From: Leifsonia sp. fls2-241-R2A-40a
GTDB taxonomy: Bacteria > Actinomycetota > Actinomycetes > Actinomycetales > Microbacteriaceae
Assembly (NCBI RefSeq): GCF_030209575.1
Contig: NZ_JARVRS010000001.1
Location: 2,914,001 to 2,978,000 of the forward strand
DNA length: 64,000 nucleotides
Reading direction: 5' to 3'
The notes beneath the pieces are model-generated. The model was given only the letters and a program-made list of their open reading frames with translations, made no database searches and was not told the origin of the DNA. Shown piece after piece: positions 1-9,118 of this stretch. How positions within the stretch are numbered: position 1 is the first letter of the stretch; every line of letters begins with the position of its first letter. A program made the position numbers and the translations under genes.

Positions 1-918
1 TTCGGTGAGGAGGGCCCCGAACCCGTCGACTCGGCCGGCTACTTCGACAACGTCCCCGGCGGCACCGCGCACGACTTCCGGCGCCGCTCTGTGCGAATGC
101 TCGAAGACCTCGGAATCTCGGTCGAGTTCAGCCACCACGAGGCCGGTCCCGGCCAGAACGAGATCGACCTGCGCTACGCGGACGCGCTCACCACCGCCGA
201 CAACATCATGACGTTCCGCACGGTCATCAAGGAGGTGGCCATCGAGCAGGGCGTGTACGCGACCTTCATGCCCAAGCCGCTCTCCGGCCACCCGGGTTCC
301 GGCATGCACACCCACATGTCGCTGTTCGAGGGCGACACCAACGCCTTCTTCGAGCCCGGTGCGCAGTACCAGCTCTCCAAGATCGGCCGGCATTTCATCG
401 CCGGGCTGCTCCGTCACGCGCCGGAGATCACGGCCGTCACGAATCAGTTCGTCAACTCGTACAAGCGCCTGTGGGGCGGCGACGAGGCGCCCAGCTTCGT
501 CAGCTGGGGCCACAACAACCGTTCGGCGCTCGTTCGCGTCCCGCTGTACAAGCCGAGCAAGGGCCAGAGCTCGCGCGTCGAGTACCGCGCCATCGACTCG
601 GCGGCGAACCCGTACCTCGCGTTCTCGCTGCTGCTGGCCGCCGGCCTCAAGGGCATCGAGGGCCAGTACGACCTCCCGCCAGAGGCGGAGGACAACGTGT
701 GGGCCCTGTCCGATGGCGAGCGCCGGGCGCTCGGCTACAGTCAGCTGCCGGCCAGCCTCGATCACGCCATCTCGCTGATGGAGGACTCGGAGCTCGTCGC
801 CGAGACGCTGGGCGAGCAGGTCTTCAACTACGTCCTGCTCAACAAGCGCAAGGAGTGGGCCGAGTATCGCGCGCAGGTCACCCCGTACGAGCTGCGCAAC
901 AACCTCGAGATCCTCTGA
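1..918 (+). CDS. glnA2: Glutamine synthetase GlnA2, 3' part (5' end outside window)
   Basis: ATP-dependent synthesis of glutamine from glutamate and ammonium in the cytosol. The reading frame is open from base 1, so the N-terminal beta-grasp domain and the start lie outside the window. The visible 305 residues are the catalytic domain: a HPGSGMHTHMSLF segment (ammonium/ATP-site loop), NRSALVRVP, and the arginine-rich RVEYRAIDSAANPYLAF segment, ending in a C-terminal helix. Where GlnA carries its adenylylation loop this protein reads GQYDLPPEAEDNVW, so a tyrosine is present but the flanking pattern differs. It is followed by glnE after 10 bases, the order known from mycobacteria (glnE-glnA2 neighbourhood), which is why I call it GlnA2 rather than the main GlnA found at 7.1-8.5 kb. 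Confidence 0.93.
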   Translation, partial: FGEEGPEPVDSAGYFDNVPGGTAHDFRRRSVRMLEDLGISVEFSHHEAGPGQNEIDLRYADALTTADNIMTFRTVIKEVAIEQGVYATFMPKPLSGHPGSGMHTHMSLFEGDTNAFFEPGAQYQLSKIGRHFIAGLLRHAPEITAVTNQFVNSYKRLWGGDEAPSFVSWGHNNRSALVRVPLYKPSKGQSSRVEYRAIDSAANPYLAFSLLLAAGLKGIEGQYDLPPEAEDNVWALSDGERRALGYSQLPASLDHAISLMEDSELVAETLGEQVFNYVLLNKRKEWAEYRAQVTPYELRNNLEIL

Positions 919-928
919 CCCGTTCGTC

Positions 929-3900
929 GTGACGCGACAGCAGCTCTCCCTCACCGCCCTGGCGCGCGCCGGGTTCGTGGGGCTGAGCTCTGTCCGCGCC
1001 GAGCTGGATGAAGTGGCCGACCTGACCGGGTTGCCCCTCGACACCCTCCTCACCGCGCTGTCGGCCGCCGCCGATCCGGATACGGCGCTCGCGTTCGCCC
1101 TGCGGCTGCTGCGCCAGGCGCCCGAACAGGCGTCGGAGGCCTTCCGTCCGGAAGAGCACGCCCGGCGCCTCTTCCGGGTGATCGGTGCGTCGGAGGGCAT
1201 CGCGGAGTTCTTCCTCCGGCAGCCGGCACAGCTCGACGCCCTCGTGGATCCTGTCACGTCCCTTCCCTCCGCCGCTGAGCTGCGCGCCGACCTGCTCGCT
1301 GCGGTCGGGGCGAGCGACGGCGTCGTCGGCGACGGCGACGAGAGCGCTTGGACCGCGCTGCGGATCCACTACCGCCGCCGCCTGGTGCAGCTGGCGAGCT
1401 TCGACCTGGAGCAGGCCGACCCGGTCGCCGGCTTCGATGCCGTCGCGGCCACCCTGTCCGACCTCGCCGCCGCAGCGCTGGAGGCCTCCCTCGCCGTCGC
1501 GCGCCGAATGACCATCGGAACCGGTCCGGGCCGCTTCCCGGAGGAGCTCGTCCGCGCGACGCGGTTCGCCGTGATTGGGATGGGCAAGGCCGGCGCACGA
1601 GAGCTCAATTACGTCAGCGACGTCGACGTGATCTTCGTCACCGAGGGCGACCCGGAGGCGGGACTCGAGCCCGGTCGCGCGGTCGACATCGCGACGCGGC
1701 TCGCGATGCTGACGATGCGCGGCATCCACGAGCCCGCCATCGAGCCGGGCCTCTGGGAGGTCGACCCGAACCTGCGCCCCGAGGGCAAGGACGGCGCGCT
1801 CGTCCGGACGCTGGAATCGCACCTCGCCTACTACGACCGCTGGGCGAAGGGGTGGGAGTTCCAGGCGCAGCTCAAGGCGCGTCCGCTCGCGGGCGATCTG
1901 GACCTCGGCGAGCGGTACGTCGCCGCGCTTGCACCGAAGGTGTGGAGCAGCGCGTCCCGCGAGAACTTCGTCGAGTCGGTGCAGCGGATGCGCCAGCGCG
2001 TCACCGACAACATCCCCGACGACGAAGTGCACTACCAGGTGAAGCTCGGCCCGGGCGGTCTGCGCGATGTCGAGTTCACCGTCCAGCTTCTGCAGCTGGT
2101 CCACGGCCAGACCGATGACCGGGTGCGCCAGCGCGACACGCTCTCGGCCCTGGAGGCGCTGGCCGCCCAGGGCTACATCGGGCGGGAGGAGTCGGCGACG
2201 TTCTCGCACGACTACCGGTCGCTGCGGCTGATGGAGCACCGCCTCCAGCTGCGCCGGCTGACCCGCACCCACCTGATGCCGCGTGATGAAGCCGACGTGC
2301 GCATCCTCGCCCGCGCCACCGGCCTCGCCCCCAGCGCGGATCAGCTGATGGTGCAGTGGAACGCGATCAAGCACCGGGTGCGCGGTCTCCACGAGCGCCT
2401 GTTCTACCGTCCGCTGTTGAGCGCCGTCGCTGCGACCTCCGCGGACGACGCGCGGCTGGCCGGCGGAGCGGGCCTCACCAGCGGACAGGCCGAGGCGCGC
2501 CTGGCCGCGATCGGCTTCCGCGACCCGCGCGGCGCGCTCGCGCACATCGGGGCGCTCACCTCGGGCGTGTCCCGCCGGGCCGCCATCCAGCGGCACCTGC
2601 TTCCCGTGATGCTGCAGTGGTTCGCCGGAGGCCCGGACCCGGACTACGGCCTGCTGACCTTCCGCCGCCTCAGCGAAGAGCTCGGCTCGACGCACTGGTA
2701 CCTGAGGATGCTGCGCGACTCCACCGGAGCCGCCGAGCGGCTGACCCGGGTGCTGTCGGGCTCACGTTTCGCGGGGGAGCTGCTCGGGCGCATCCCCGAG
2801 TCGGCGGCGTGGCTGGAGGCGGAGGACGAGCTGCGCCCGCGCGCCGCCGCCCTGCTGCGTGAGGAGACCGCAGCGATCCTGGCTCGTCACGCCTCGGTGG
2901 ACACCGCCGCCGCGGCCCTCCGCGCCATGCGCCGGCGGGAGGTCCTGCGGCTGGCGCTGTCCGGCATCCTGGGCTTCGCGACGATCGAGGAGCTCGCCCG
3001 CGGCCTCACGGATGTCACCGAGAACATCATCGCGGGCGTGCTGCAGGCGATCCGCACCGCCCGCGGCGACAGCGAGCAGTTCGAGTTCGCGGTGATCGGG
3101 ATGGGCCGGTTCGGCGGACGGGAGCTCGGGTTCGGATCGGACGCCGACGTGATGTACGTGTTCCGTCCGCTGACGGCCGACCAGGAGACCGCGAACCGCG
3201 CGGCTCTCGCGATCGTCTCCGAACTGAACCGGCTGACGGAGGACAACCGCCTCCCGCTCGACCTGGACATCGGACTGCGGCCCGAGGGCAAGAACGGGCC
3301 GCCCGTCCGGTCGCTCGAGTCGTACCGCGCCTATTACCGGCGCTGGTCGCTGACCTGGGAGGCGCAGGCCCTGCTGCGCGCTCGCGGTGTCGCCGGCGAC
3401 GAATCCCTCCTCTCCGATTTCGCCGAGCTCGCCGACGAGGTGCGCTACCCGGAGAGCATCGGCGAGCAGGAGATCCGCGAGGTGAAGCGCATCAAGGCGC
3501 GCGTCGAGAACGAGCGTCTCCCGCAGGGCGCCGATCCGTCTCGCCACCTGAAGCTGGGCCGCGGCTCCCTGAGCGACGTGGAGTGGTTCGTCCAGCTCAT
3601 CCAGCTGGAGCATGCGGCCGCCGTCCCCGACCTGCGGACACCCTCCACCCTGGATGCGCTGGCCGCGGCCGCCGGCAACGGCTTCGTCTCCGACGAGGAC
3701 GCCGCGCGCCTCCGGGACGCGTGGGTCTTCGCCTCCCGCACCCGTTCCGCGATGACGCTCTGGTCGGACAAGACGGCCGACGTGCTCCCGTCCGACCGCG
3801 TCGCGCTCGACGGTGTGGCGCGCCTGATGGAGTACCCGCCCGGCTCCGCGAGTCGCCTCGAGGAGGACTACCTCGCGGTGACCCGCCGCGCCCGTCAGGT

Positions 3901-3952
3901 CTTCGAGCGCTCCTTCTACGGCGTCCAGCAGCGCCCGGCGCCGACGGGCTGA
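929..3952 (+). CDS. glnE: Bifunctional glutamine synthetase adenylyltransferase/deadenylase GlnE
   Basis: Attaches and removes AMP on the regulatory tyrosine of GlnA, switching it off and on with nitrogen status. The 1007-residue protein has the expected two nucleotidyltransferase halves. The N-terminal half carries GKAGARELNYVSDVDVIFV near residues 218-237 and the C-terminal half GRFGGRELGFGSDADVMYV near 725-743; both keep the paired aspartates of the G-S/D-x-D signature. Each half is followed by a helical GlnD/PII-uridylyltransferase-like bundle. The GTG start lies 10 bases after the glnA2 stop with no clear Shine-Dalgarno, suggesting coupling to glnA2. Its target glnA is 3 kb downstream on the other strand, with a canonical [10 protein letters not shown] adenylylation site. 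Confidence 0.96.
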   Translation: MTRQQLSLTALARAGFVGLSSVRAELDEVADLTGLPLDTLLTALSAAADPDTALAFALRLLRQAPEQASEAFRPEEHARRLFRVIGASEGIAEFFLRQPAQLDALVDPVTSLPSAAELRADLLAAVGASDGVVGDGDESAWTALRIHYRRRLVQLASFDLEQADPVAGFDAVAATLSDLAAAALEASLAVARRMTIGTGPGRFPEELVRATRFAVIGMGKAGARELNYVSDVDVIFVTEGDPEAGLEPGRAVDIATRLAMLTMRGIHEPAIEPGLWEVDPNLRPEGKDGALVRTLESHLAYYDRWAKGWEFQAQLKARPLAGDLDLGERYVAALAPKVWSSASRENFVESVQRMRQRVTDNIPDDEVHYQVKLGPGGLRDVEFTVQLLQLVHGQTDDRVRQRDTLSALEALAAQGYIGREESATFSHDYRSLRLMEHRLQLRRLTRTHLMPRDEADVRILARATGLAPSADQLMVQWNAIKHRVRGLHERLFYRPLLSAVAATSADDARLAGGAGLTSGQAEARLAAIGFRDPRGALAHIGALTSGVSRRAAIQRHLLPVMLQWFAGGPDPDYGLLTFRRLSEELGSTHWYLRMLRDSTGAAERLTRVLSGSRFAGELLGRIPESAAWLEAEDELRPRAAALLREETAAILARHASVDTAAAALRAMRRREVLRLALSGILGFATIEELARGLTDVTENIIAGVLQAIRTARGDSEQFEFAVIGMGRFGGRELGFGSDADVMYVFRPLTADQETANRAALAIVSELNRLTEDNRLPLDLDIGLRPEGKNGPPVRSLESYRAYYRRWSLTWEAQALLRARGVAGDESLLSDFAELADEVRYPESIGEQEIREVKRIKARVENERLPQGADPSRHLKLGRGSLSDVEWFVQLIQLEHAAAVPDLRTPSTLDALAAAAGNGFVSDEDAARLRDAWVFASRTRSAMTLWSDKTADVLPSDRVALDGVARLMEYPPGSASRLEEDYLAVTRRARQVFERSFYGVQQRPAPTG

Positions 3953-3965
3953 CGCCTCTGTATTG

Positions 3966-3981
3966 CACCCCATTTGGGGTG
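3966..3981. promoter_or_regulatory. Short inverted repeat after glnE
   Basis: CACCCCA-TT-TGGGGTG, two 7-base arms with a 2-base centre, 13 bases after the glnE stop and 36 bases before the next start. It has no T-run, so it is a weak terminator at best. An operator for the acyltransferase gene is the alternative. I cannot decide between the two. Confidence 0.35.
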
Positions 3982-4005
3982 TACTGCTCGGTCCACCTCT
4001 GGGTC

Positions 4006-4011
4006 TACCGT
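4006..4011 (+). promoter_or_regulatory. -10 box TACCGT, leaderless type
   Basis: TACCGT ends 6 bases before the GTG at 4018. This is the spacing at which transcription would begin at the start codon itself. It supports 4018 as the start of the acyltransferase gene although the frame is open much further upstream. Confidence 0.5.
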
Positions 4012-4017
4012 GCGGAT

Positions 4018-5226
4018 GTGAGCAATCCTCAATCTACTCGTTACGCCTCACTGGACGGCCTCCGCGGCGTCGCCTCCCTGGTCGTCCTCGGGTACCACGC
4101 ACTGCTGGTGGTTCCCGCGATCTCCGCCCTCTACATCGACAAAGTGGACCCGAGCGCCTTCAGTCCCGAATGGTGGCTCTTCAAGACGCCATTCCGTCTG
4201 CTGTTCGCCGGGCATGAGGCGGTTCTCGTGTTCTTCGTGCTGTCCGGCTTCGTCCTGACCCTGCCCTTCCTGAGCCGACCGCCGACGCGCCGGAGCACGC
4301 TCGCCTACTACGGGCGCCGCATCGTTCGTCTGTACGTGCCTGTATGGGCATCCCTCGTCCTCGCTCTCGCACTGGCGCTGGCGGTTCCGCGCAACCCGGC
4401 CATGGGCGGGTGGATGGGCACCCACCACGCGCCGACCGTGTCCAGTACCTGGCACGATCCGGTGCTGCTCTTCGGCACCTCGAACCTGAACAGCCCCCTG
4501 TGGTCCCTCACCTGGGAAGTGTGGTTCTCGCTTCTGATGCCGGTCATGTTCCTTCTGATCCGGTTCACGCGAGCGGCGCGCTGGTGGTGGGCCGCCATCC
4601 CGTTGCTCATGCTGGTGTCGGCGGCGGCGCGGTTCGACGTGATCCGCCGCGCCCTTCCGGACGCGGGGCTCACCGCCGACCTGCTGCAGTACCTTCCCGT
4701 CTTCGGGATCGGGATGCTGCTCGCCGTCAACCGCAACCGGCTCGCGGCGGCGGCCGGCCGGATCCGCACCTGGTGGCCGATCGTCGCCGGCGCGCTGCTG
4801 CTCACCATCAGCCCCACCCTGATCGCCCCGAACGGCTACGGCGTGGGGCAGGCGTTCGCCTACCTGCTCAGCCTCACGGGCGTCGCCGGCATCGTGGTCC
4901 TGGCGTTCGCCTCTCCGGTCCGTCGGCCGCTCGAGGCGCGACCGGTGCAGTGGGCGGGAACGCGCTCCTTCAGCATCTACCTCGTCCACGAGCCGATCCT
5001 GGTGGCGACCGCACTGCTCGTCGGCGCGAACGGATGGTGGTGGCTGCTGACCGCCGCGGCCGTGATCCCGATCATCCTGCTCACCGCGGAGGTGTTCCAC
5101 CGCTTCGTCGAGCGGCCGTCGATCACGCTGTCCCGTGCCGTCGGCCGGGCGATCGAAGGCAGGCGCGCGACGGCGCCGGTTCCCGCCGCGGTCCAGAACG
5201 GCGGTTCCGTGAGCGCCGGTCCCTGA
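4018..5226 (+). CDS. Acyltransferase 3 family membrane protein
   Basis: Integral membrane O-acyltransferase of the AT3 family, which transfers acyl groups to sugars of surface polysaccharides or lipids; the substrate cannot be read from sequence. The 402-residue chain begins with the family pattern SLDGLRGVASLVVLGYHALL, containing the conserved histidine, and runs through about ten hydrophobic segments to a polar C-terminal tail. A FSIYLVHEP segment near the end is the usual last motif. The frame is open from 3583 but the upstream part overlaps glnE. The GTG at 4018, 6 bases after TACCGT, gives the normal family N-terminus. It is a single gene between glnE and the convergent sigma operon. A second AT3 protein lies at 32.2-33.5 kb. 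Confidence 0.88.
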   Translation: MSNPQSTRYASLDGLRGVASLVVLGYHALLVVPAISALYIDKVDPSAFSPEWWLFKTPFRLLFAGHEAVLVFFVLSGFVLTLPFLSRPPTRRSTLAYYGRRIVRLYVPVWASLVLALALALAVPRNPAMGGWMGTHHAPTVSSTWHDPVLLFGTSNLNSPLWSLTWEVWFSLLMPVMFLLIRFTRAARWWWAAIPLLMLVSAAARFDVIRRALPDAGLTADLLQYLPVFGIGMLLAVNRNRLAAAAGRIRTWWPIVAGALLLTISPTLIAPNGYGVGQAFAYLLSLTGVAGIVVLAFASPVRRPLEARPVQWAGTRSFSIYLVHEPILVATALLVGANGWWWLLTAAAVIPIILLTAEVFHRFVERPSITLSRAVGRAIEGRRATAPVPAAVQNGGSVSAGP

Positions 5227-5229
5227 CGC

Positions 5230-6480
5230 TCACGCTCGCGGCGCGCGCAGGCGGGCCGCCTTCGCGAGCAGCACCTCCCGCTCCCGCTCGTTGCCGGCGA
5301 GCCGGGCGGCGGTGGTGAGCTCGGACACCGCCTCGTCGGTGCGGCCCAGCTGCGCGAGCAGTTCGCCGCGGACGCTCGGAAGCAGGTGCGACCCGCGCAA
5401 CGGTCCGTCGGCCGCGAGGGCGTCGACGATCCGCAGGGCGCTGGCGGGTCCGGTCGCCATCGACACGGCGGCCGCGCGGTTCAGTTCGACGACCGGGTTG
5501 GGTGCGATCCGGCCGAGCGCCTCGTACAGGACGACGATGCGATCCCAGTCCGTCTCCTCAGTGCTCGGGGCGACCGCGTGGCATTCGGCGATCGCGGCTT
5601 GCAGTGCGTAGGGGCCGCGTCCCCGTCCGAGCTCGTCCGCCCGGGCCAGGGAGGCGCGCCCCCGCATGATCTGCGAATGGTCCCAGCGCGTCCGGTCCTG
5701 GTCCGACAGGAGCACCGGCGTCCCATCCGGAGCCGTTCGCGCCGCGAAGCGGGCCGCCTGCAGCTCCATCAGGGCGACCAGTCCGTGCGCCTCCGGCTCG
5801 CGCGGGAGCAGCGCGGCGACCATGCGACCCAGCCGCAGGGCTTCGTTCGCGAGCTCGGTGCGCATCCACTCGGGTCCGCTGGTCGCCGTGTAGCCCTCGG
5901 TGAAGACCAGGTACACCACGCTGAGCACACCGGCGAGGCGCGGCTTCCACTCGGACGGCTCCGGAGTGGCGAAGGGGATGCGCGCCTCGGCGATCGTCTT
6001 CTTGGCCCGGACGATGCGCTGCTGCACGGTGGCCACCGGGACGAAGTACAGCCGGGCGATCTCGGCGGTGCTGAGCCCGGCGACGACGCGCAGCGTCAGG
6101 GCGACCTGACCTTCCCGGGACAGGGCGGGGTGGCACGCGGTGAAGACCAGCCGCAGCACGTCGTCGTCGATCGGCTCCCACGCGTCCTCGGCCGACTCGT
6201 TCAGCGTCGTGGCGATGGCACGGTAGCGATCGTCGAGACGTTCACGCCGACGCCAGTGGTCGATCGCGCGCCGCTTGGCCACCGCGGTCAGCCAGCCGCC
6301 CGGGTTGTTGGGCACTCCATCCCGCGGCCACTGGCGCAGCGCCTCGACCAGCGCCTCCTGAGCGAGATCCTCGGCGAGGCCGACGTCGCCGGTCAGCTTG
6401 GCGAGCGTCGCCACGACACGCGCCCCGTCGATGCGCCAGACGGCGTCGACCCGCGCCGGGATCCCGTTCATCGCACTCAC
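5230..6480 (-). CDS. ECF sigma factor of the ECF42 (DGPF-associated) type
   Basis: Alternative RNA polymerase sigma factor. The 416-residue protein has a sigma-2 region near residues 10-80 (LAEDLAQEALVEALRQWP), a sigma-4 helix-turn-helix near 130-180 (LSTAEIARLYFVPVATVQQR), and a long C-terminal extension of about 230 residues with TPR-like repeats and the family segments PPEW/RTELANEALRLGRMV and NPVVELNRAAAVSM. That extension and the adjacent YCII/DGPF gene define ECF42, a group with no anti-sigma factor in which the extension controls activity. The GTG at 6480 gives MSAMNGIP; an ATG nine bases later is equally possible. It starts 14 bases after the upstream stop, so it is the second gene of the operon. 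A promoter resembling the ECF42 consensus precedes the operon, suggesting autoregulation. Confidence 0.92.
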   Translation of the reverse strand: MSAMNGIPARVDAVWRIDGARVVATLAKLTGDVGLAEDLAQEALVEALRQWPRDGVPNNPGGWLTAVAKRRAIDHWRRRERLDDRYRAIATTLNESAEDAWEPIDDDVLRLVFTACHPALSREGQVALTLRVVAGLSTAEIARLYFVPVATVQQRIVRAKKTIAEARIPFATPEPSEWKPRLAGVLSVVYLVFTEGYTATSGPEWMRTELANEALRLGRMVAALLPREPEAHGLVALMELQAARFAARTAPDGTPVLLSDQDRTRWDHSQIMRGRASLARADELGRGRGPYALQAAIAECHAVAPSTEETDWDRIVVLYEALGRIAPNPVVELNRAAAVSMATGPASALRIVDALAADGPLRGSHLLPSVRGELLAQLGRTDEAVSELTTAARLAGNEREREVLLAKAARLRAPRA

Positions 6481-6494
6481 CCGTCGGGGGCGCG

Positions 6495-6923
6495 TCAGGC
6501 CTTCTCAGCCGCGGCCCGCCACTCGGCTTCCTTCTGGATGTACTCGTTGTCGGCGAACGCGGCGAAGTCGCTCTCGTCGGTCACCCGGCGGACCTCGAGC
6601 TTCGAGCCCGGGCCGAGGGGGCAGCGGCTGGCCCACTCGGCCGCTTCCTCCTTGGAGCTGACCTCCAGGATCCAGAAGCCGTTGAAGAGTTCGTGCGTCT
6701 CCCCGTAGGGGCCGTCGGTGATGGCGGGGGGAGTGGTCGAGAAGTCCACGACGAAACCCGTGGTCGCGACGTCGTCCGCGAGGCCGTCACCCGACAGCAG
6801 GACGCCGGCGTTGATCAACTGCTCGTTGTACTGGCCCATCTTGGTGATGACTTCGTTGAAGTCCATCTCCTCATAGGCCTCCTTGGCCGCGTCGTTCGAG
6901 CGCATGATCAGCATGTACTTCAT
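6495..6923 (-). CDS. YCII-related DGPF-domain protein
   Basis: A 142-residue YCII-fold protein of the DGPF type, of unknown chemistry. It opens with KYMLIMRSND and carries the signature ITDGPYGETHELFNGFWILE near residues 70-90. Families like this are repeatedly found next to ECF42 sigma factors and are usually among the genes that sigma factor controls. The ATG at 6923 follows GAGGGAG at a 6-base spacing. It is the first gene of a two-gene operon with the sigma factor. Confidence 0.88.
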   Translation of the reverse strand: MKYMLIMRSNDAAKEAYEEMDFNEVITKMGQYNEQLINAGVLLSGDGLADDVATTGFVVDFSTTPPAITDGPYGETHELFNGFWILEVSSKEEAAEWASRCPLGPGSKLEVRRVTDESDFAAFADNEYIQKEAEWRAAAEKA

Positions 6924-6976
6924 GGGGTGTCTCCCTCAGAGTCCGGGGTGCTTCTCTCGCACCCTCCTATCATCGT

Positions 6977-7003
6977 GTCGAACCGCACTCGCGAAGGTCG
7001 ACA
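6977..7003 (-). promoter_or_regulatory. Candidate ECF42-type promoter
   Basis: On the minus strand TGTCGA (7003-6998) is followed after exactly 17 bases by CGAC (6980-6977), 54 bases before the DGPF start. From memory, ECF42 promoters have a TGTCGA -35 and a CGA[TC] -10. The match suggests the operon is transcribed by its own sigma factor. Confidence 0.6.
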
Positions 7004-7044
7004 GGGTGGACGAAAAAACTTCTGGAGCGATCCCGGGCACGCGA

Positions 7045-7079
7045 AGAGGGGCCGCCTCCCACCGGGAAGCGGCCCCTCT
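7045..7079 (-). terminator. Intrinsic terminator after glnA
   Basis: An 11-base perfect stem (AGAGGGGCCGC with its complement) and a 13-base loop lie 18 bases downstream of the glnA stop on the minus strand. There is no long T-run, as is common in high-GC genomes. Confidence 0.75.
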
Positions 7080-7096
7080 CTGACGGTCTGCGTCGA

Positions 7097-8521
7097 TCAG
7101 ACCCCGTAGTACAGCTCGTACTCGAAGGGGTGCGGACGCTGCGCGAGCGGCTTGATCTCCTTCTCGCGCTTGTACTCGATCCAGGTCTCGATGAGCTCCG
7201 GGGTGAACACGCCGCCTGCGGTGAGGAAGTCGTGGTCGGCCTCGAGCGCGTCGAGCGCCTCGCCGAGCGACGCCGGCACCTGGGGGATGTTCTTGGCCTC
7301 CTCGGGCGGCAGCTCGTAGAGGTCCTTGTCGACCGGCTCGTGCGGCTCGATGCGGTTCTTGATGCCGTCGAGGCCCGCCATGAGCTGCGCAGCGAACGCG
7401 AGGTACGGGTTGCCGGAGGCGTCAGGCGCGCGGAACTCGATGCGCTTCGCCTTCGGGTTGGAGCCCGTGATCGGGATGCGGATGGACGCCGAGCGGTTTC
7501 CGGCCGAGTAGACCAGGTTGACCGGGGCCTCGAAGCCGGGGACCAGGCGGTGGAACGAGTTCACCGTCGGGTTCGTGAAGGCCAGGACGGCCGGCGCGTG
7601 CTTGAGCAGGCCGCCGATGTACCAGCGCGCGATGTCGGACAGGCCGCCGTAGCCGGCCTCGTCGTAGAACAGCGGCTTGCCGTCGTTCCACAGCGACTGG
7701 TGGGTGTGCATGCCCGAGCCGTTGTCGCCGAAGAGCGGCTTCGGCATGAACGTGGCCGTCTTGCCCCACTCGTTCGCCGTGTTCTTCACGATGTACTTGA
7801 ACTTGAGGATGTCGTCCGCCGCGTGGACCATCGTGTCGAAGCGGTAGTTGATCTCCGCCTGGCCGCCGGTGCCCACCTCGTGGTGTGCGCGCTCCAGGAT
7901 GAGGCCGGCGTCGATCAGCTTGAGCGAGATGTCGTCGCGCAGGTCGGCCTGCTTGTCGACCGGGCTCACCGGGAAGTAGCCGCCCTTGTACGGGGTCTTG
8001 TTCGCCAGGTTGCCGCCCTCTTCGACGCGGCCCGAGTTCCAGGCTCCCTCTTCGGAGTCCACGGAGTAGAAGCTCGAATTCTGCTTCACCTCGTAGCGCA
8101 CGTCGTCGAAGATGTAGAACTCCGCCTCGGGGGCGAAGAACGCCGTGTCCGCGATGCCGGTGGAGGCCAGGTACTTCTCCGCCTTCTTGGCGACCTGGCG
8201 CGGGTCCTTCGAGTAGATCTCGCCGTTGCGCGGGTTGTAGATGTCGAACACCATGATCAGCGTGCGCTCGGCGCGGAACGGGTCGATGTACGCGGTCGAC
8301 ACATCCGGGATGAGCTGCATGTCCGACTCGTGGATCGACGCGAAGCCGCGGATCGACGAACCGTCGAACAGCTGACCGACGGAGAAGAACTCCTCGTCGA
8401 CGGTCGAGGCGGGGATGTTGAAGTGCTGCTGCACACCGGGAAGGTCGGTGAAGCGGATATCAAGGAACTTGACGTCGGTGTCCTTGATGAACTTGAGCAC
8501 CTCGGAAGAATCACGGAACAT
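7097..8521 (-). CDS. glnA: Glutamine synthetase type I GlnA
   Basis: Main glutamine synthetase, a dodecameric cytosolic enzyme that assimilates ammonium into glutamine with ATP. The 474-residue length is the family norm. Visible signatures are the [15 protein letters not shown]-terminus, the [12 protein letters not shown] ammonium-site loop, [26 protein letters not shown], and the adenylylation loop [14 protein letters not shown] with Tyr402 as the target of GlnE. The ATG at 8521 follows TGGGAG at normal spacing; the frame is open 18 codons further up but that part is not family-like. Regulation shows at two levels: a GlnR operator about 70 bases upstream and the GlnE-modifiable tyrosine. Transcription ends at the hairpin at 7045-7079. 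Confidence 0.97.
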   Translation of the reverse strand: MFRDSSEVLKFIKDTDVKFLDIRFTDLPGVQQHFNIPASTVDEEFFSVGQLFDGSSIRGFASIHESDMQLIPDVSTAYIDPFRAERTLIMVFDIYNPRNGEIYSKDPRQVAKKAEKYLASTGIADTAFFAPEAEFYIFDDVRYEVKQNSSFYSVDSEEGAWNSGRVEEGGNLANKTPYKGGYFPVSPVDKQADLRDDISLKLIDAGLILERAHHEVGTGGQAEINYRFDTMVHAADDILKFKYIVKNTANEWGKTATFMPKPLFGDNGSGMHTHQSLWNDGKPLFYDEAGYGGLSDIARWYIGGLLKHAPAVLAFTNPTVNSFHRLVPGFEAPVNLVYSAGNRSASIRIPITGSNPKAKRIEFRAPDASGNPYLAFAAQLMAGLDGIKNRIEPHEPVDKDLYELPPEEAKNIPQVPASLGEALDALEADHDFLTAGGVFTPELIETWIEYKREKEIKPLAQRPHPFEYELYYGV

Positions 8522-8590
8522 ACGGACGACTCCCAATGGCTTTGGTGACCGGACTGCGCGTGCAGCCCACGTCAAAGCTAAGGGGAGGGG

Positions 8591-8628
8591 GTTTCCCCGC
8601 GGTCACGCGAATGTTTCCGGCATGTTAC
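8591..8628 (-). promoter_or_regulatory. GlnR binding site upstream of glnA
   Basis: Read on the minus strand the site is GTAAC-N6-GAAAC-N6-GTGAC-N6-GAAAC. This is a complete four-half-site match to the actinobacterial GlnR box (gTnAc-n6-GaAAc repeated) with every 6-base spacer exact. It lies 70-107 bases before the glnA start. The nitrogen regulator GlnR is expected to act here. Confidence 0.9.
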
Positions 8629-8665
8629 GCGTACCCGGACCGGGGATGCGCCAAGGACCGCTCGC

Positions 8666-8671
8666 TAGAAT
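8666..8671 (+). promoter_or_regulatory. -10 box TAGAAT, leaderless type
   Basis: TAGAAT ends 6 bases before the GTG at 8678, with no Shine-Dalgarno in between. This suggests a leaderless mRNA for the RDD gene. Confidence 0.6.
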
Positions 8672-8677
8672 CGGCGG

Positions 8678-9100
8678 GTGCCGCAGAACCCCACGAACCG
8701 CCCCGGCGACCTCGCCCCCAGCCGCTACCCGGGCGAGCGTCTCGGGCTCCCCGAGGCCGGCCCGCGCTCGGTCGGGCGCGTCGGTCGCCGCATCGCCGCG
8801 ATCGCGATCGACTGGGCCCTCGCATCCCTGCTGTCGTTCGCCTTCTTCCGCTACGACTCGTGGGCGACCATCCTCATTTTCGCCGTGCTGCAGATCGTCT
8901 TCATCCCGACCATCGGTGGCAGCCTCGGCCACCGGGCAGTGGGGATGCGCGTGGTCGCGGTGCGCGGCGGCTGGGTCGGGGTGTGGCGTCCGATCGTCCG
9001 CACGCTGCTGCTGTGCGTCGTCATCCCGGCGCTCGTCTGGGACTCCGACCAGCGGGGCTTCCACGACAAGATCGCCGGAACCGTCCTCATCCGCGCCTGA
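8678..9100 (+). CDS. RDD family membrane protein
   Basis: A 140-residue membrane protein of the RDD family, whose function is unknown although some members have been linked to ion transport. After a polar N-terminus, VGRRIAAIAIDWALASLL provides the arginine and aspartate of the family name. Two more hydrophobic segments follow (near 65-85 and 105-125), with GQ-like GGSLGHRAVGMRVV between them and a FHDKIAGTVLI ending. The GTG start at 8678 is set by the adjacent -10 box. It diverges from glnA and converges with the DUF4191 gene, 18 bases apart. Confidence 0.85.
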   Translation: MPQNPTNRPGDLAPSRYPGERLGLPEAGPRSVGRVGRRIAAIAIDWALASLLSFAFFRYDSWATILIFAVLQIVFIPTIGGSLGHRAVGMRVVAVRGGWVGVWRPIVRTLLLCVVIPALVWDSDQRGFHDKIAGTVLIRA

Positions 9101-9118
9101 GGCGGGGCGAAAGTCCGC

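Noticed and set aside
878-2695. A 605-codon minus-strand frame opposite glnE
   Set aside because: It mirrors the glnE codon pattern and has no ribosome site or homology.
3583-4017. N-terminal extension of the first acyltransferase
   Set aside because: It is glnE in another frame and contains the inverted repeat. The family N-terminus begins at 4018.
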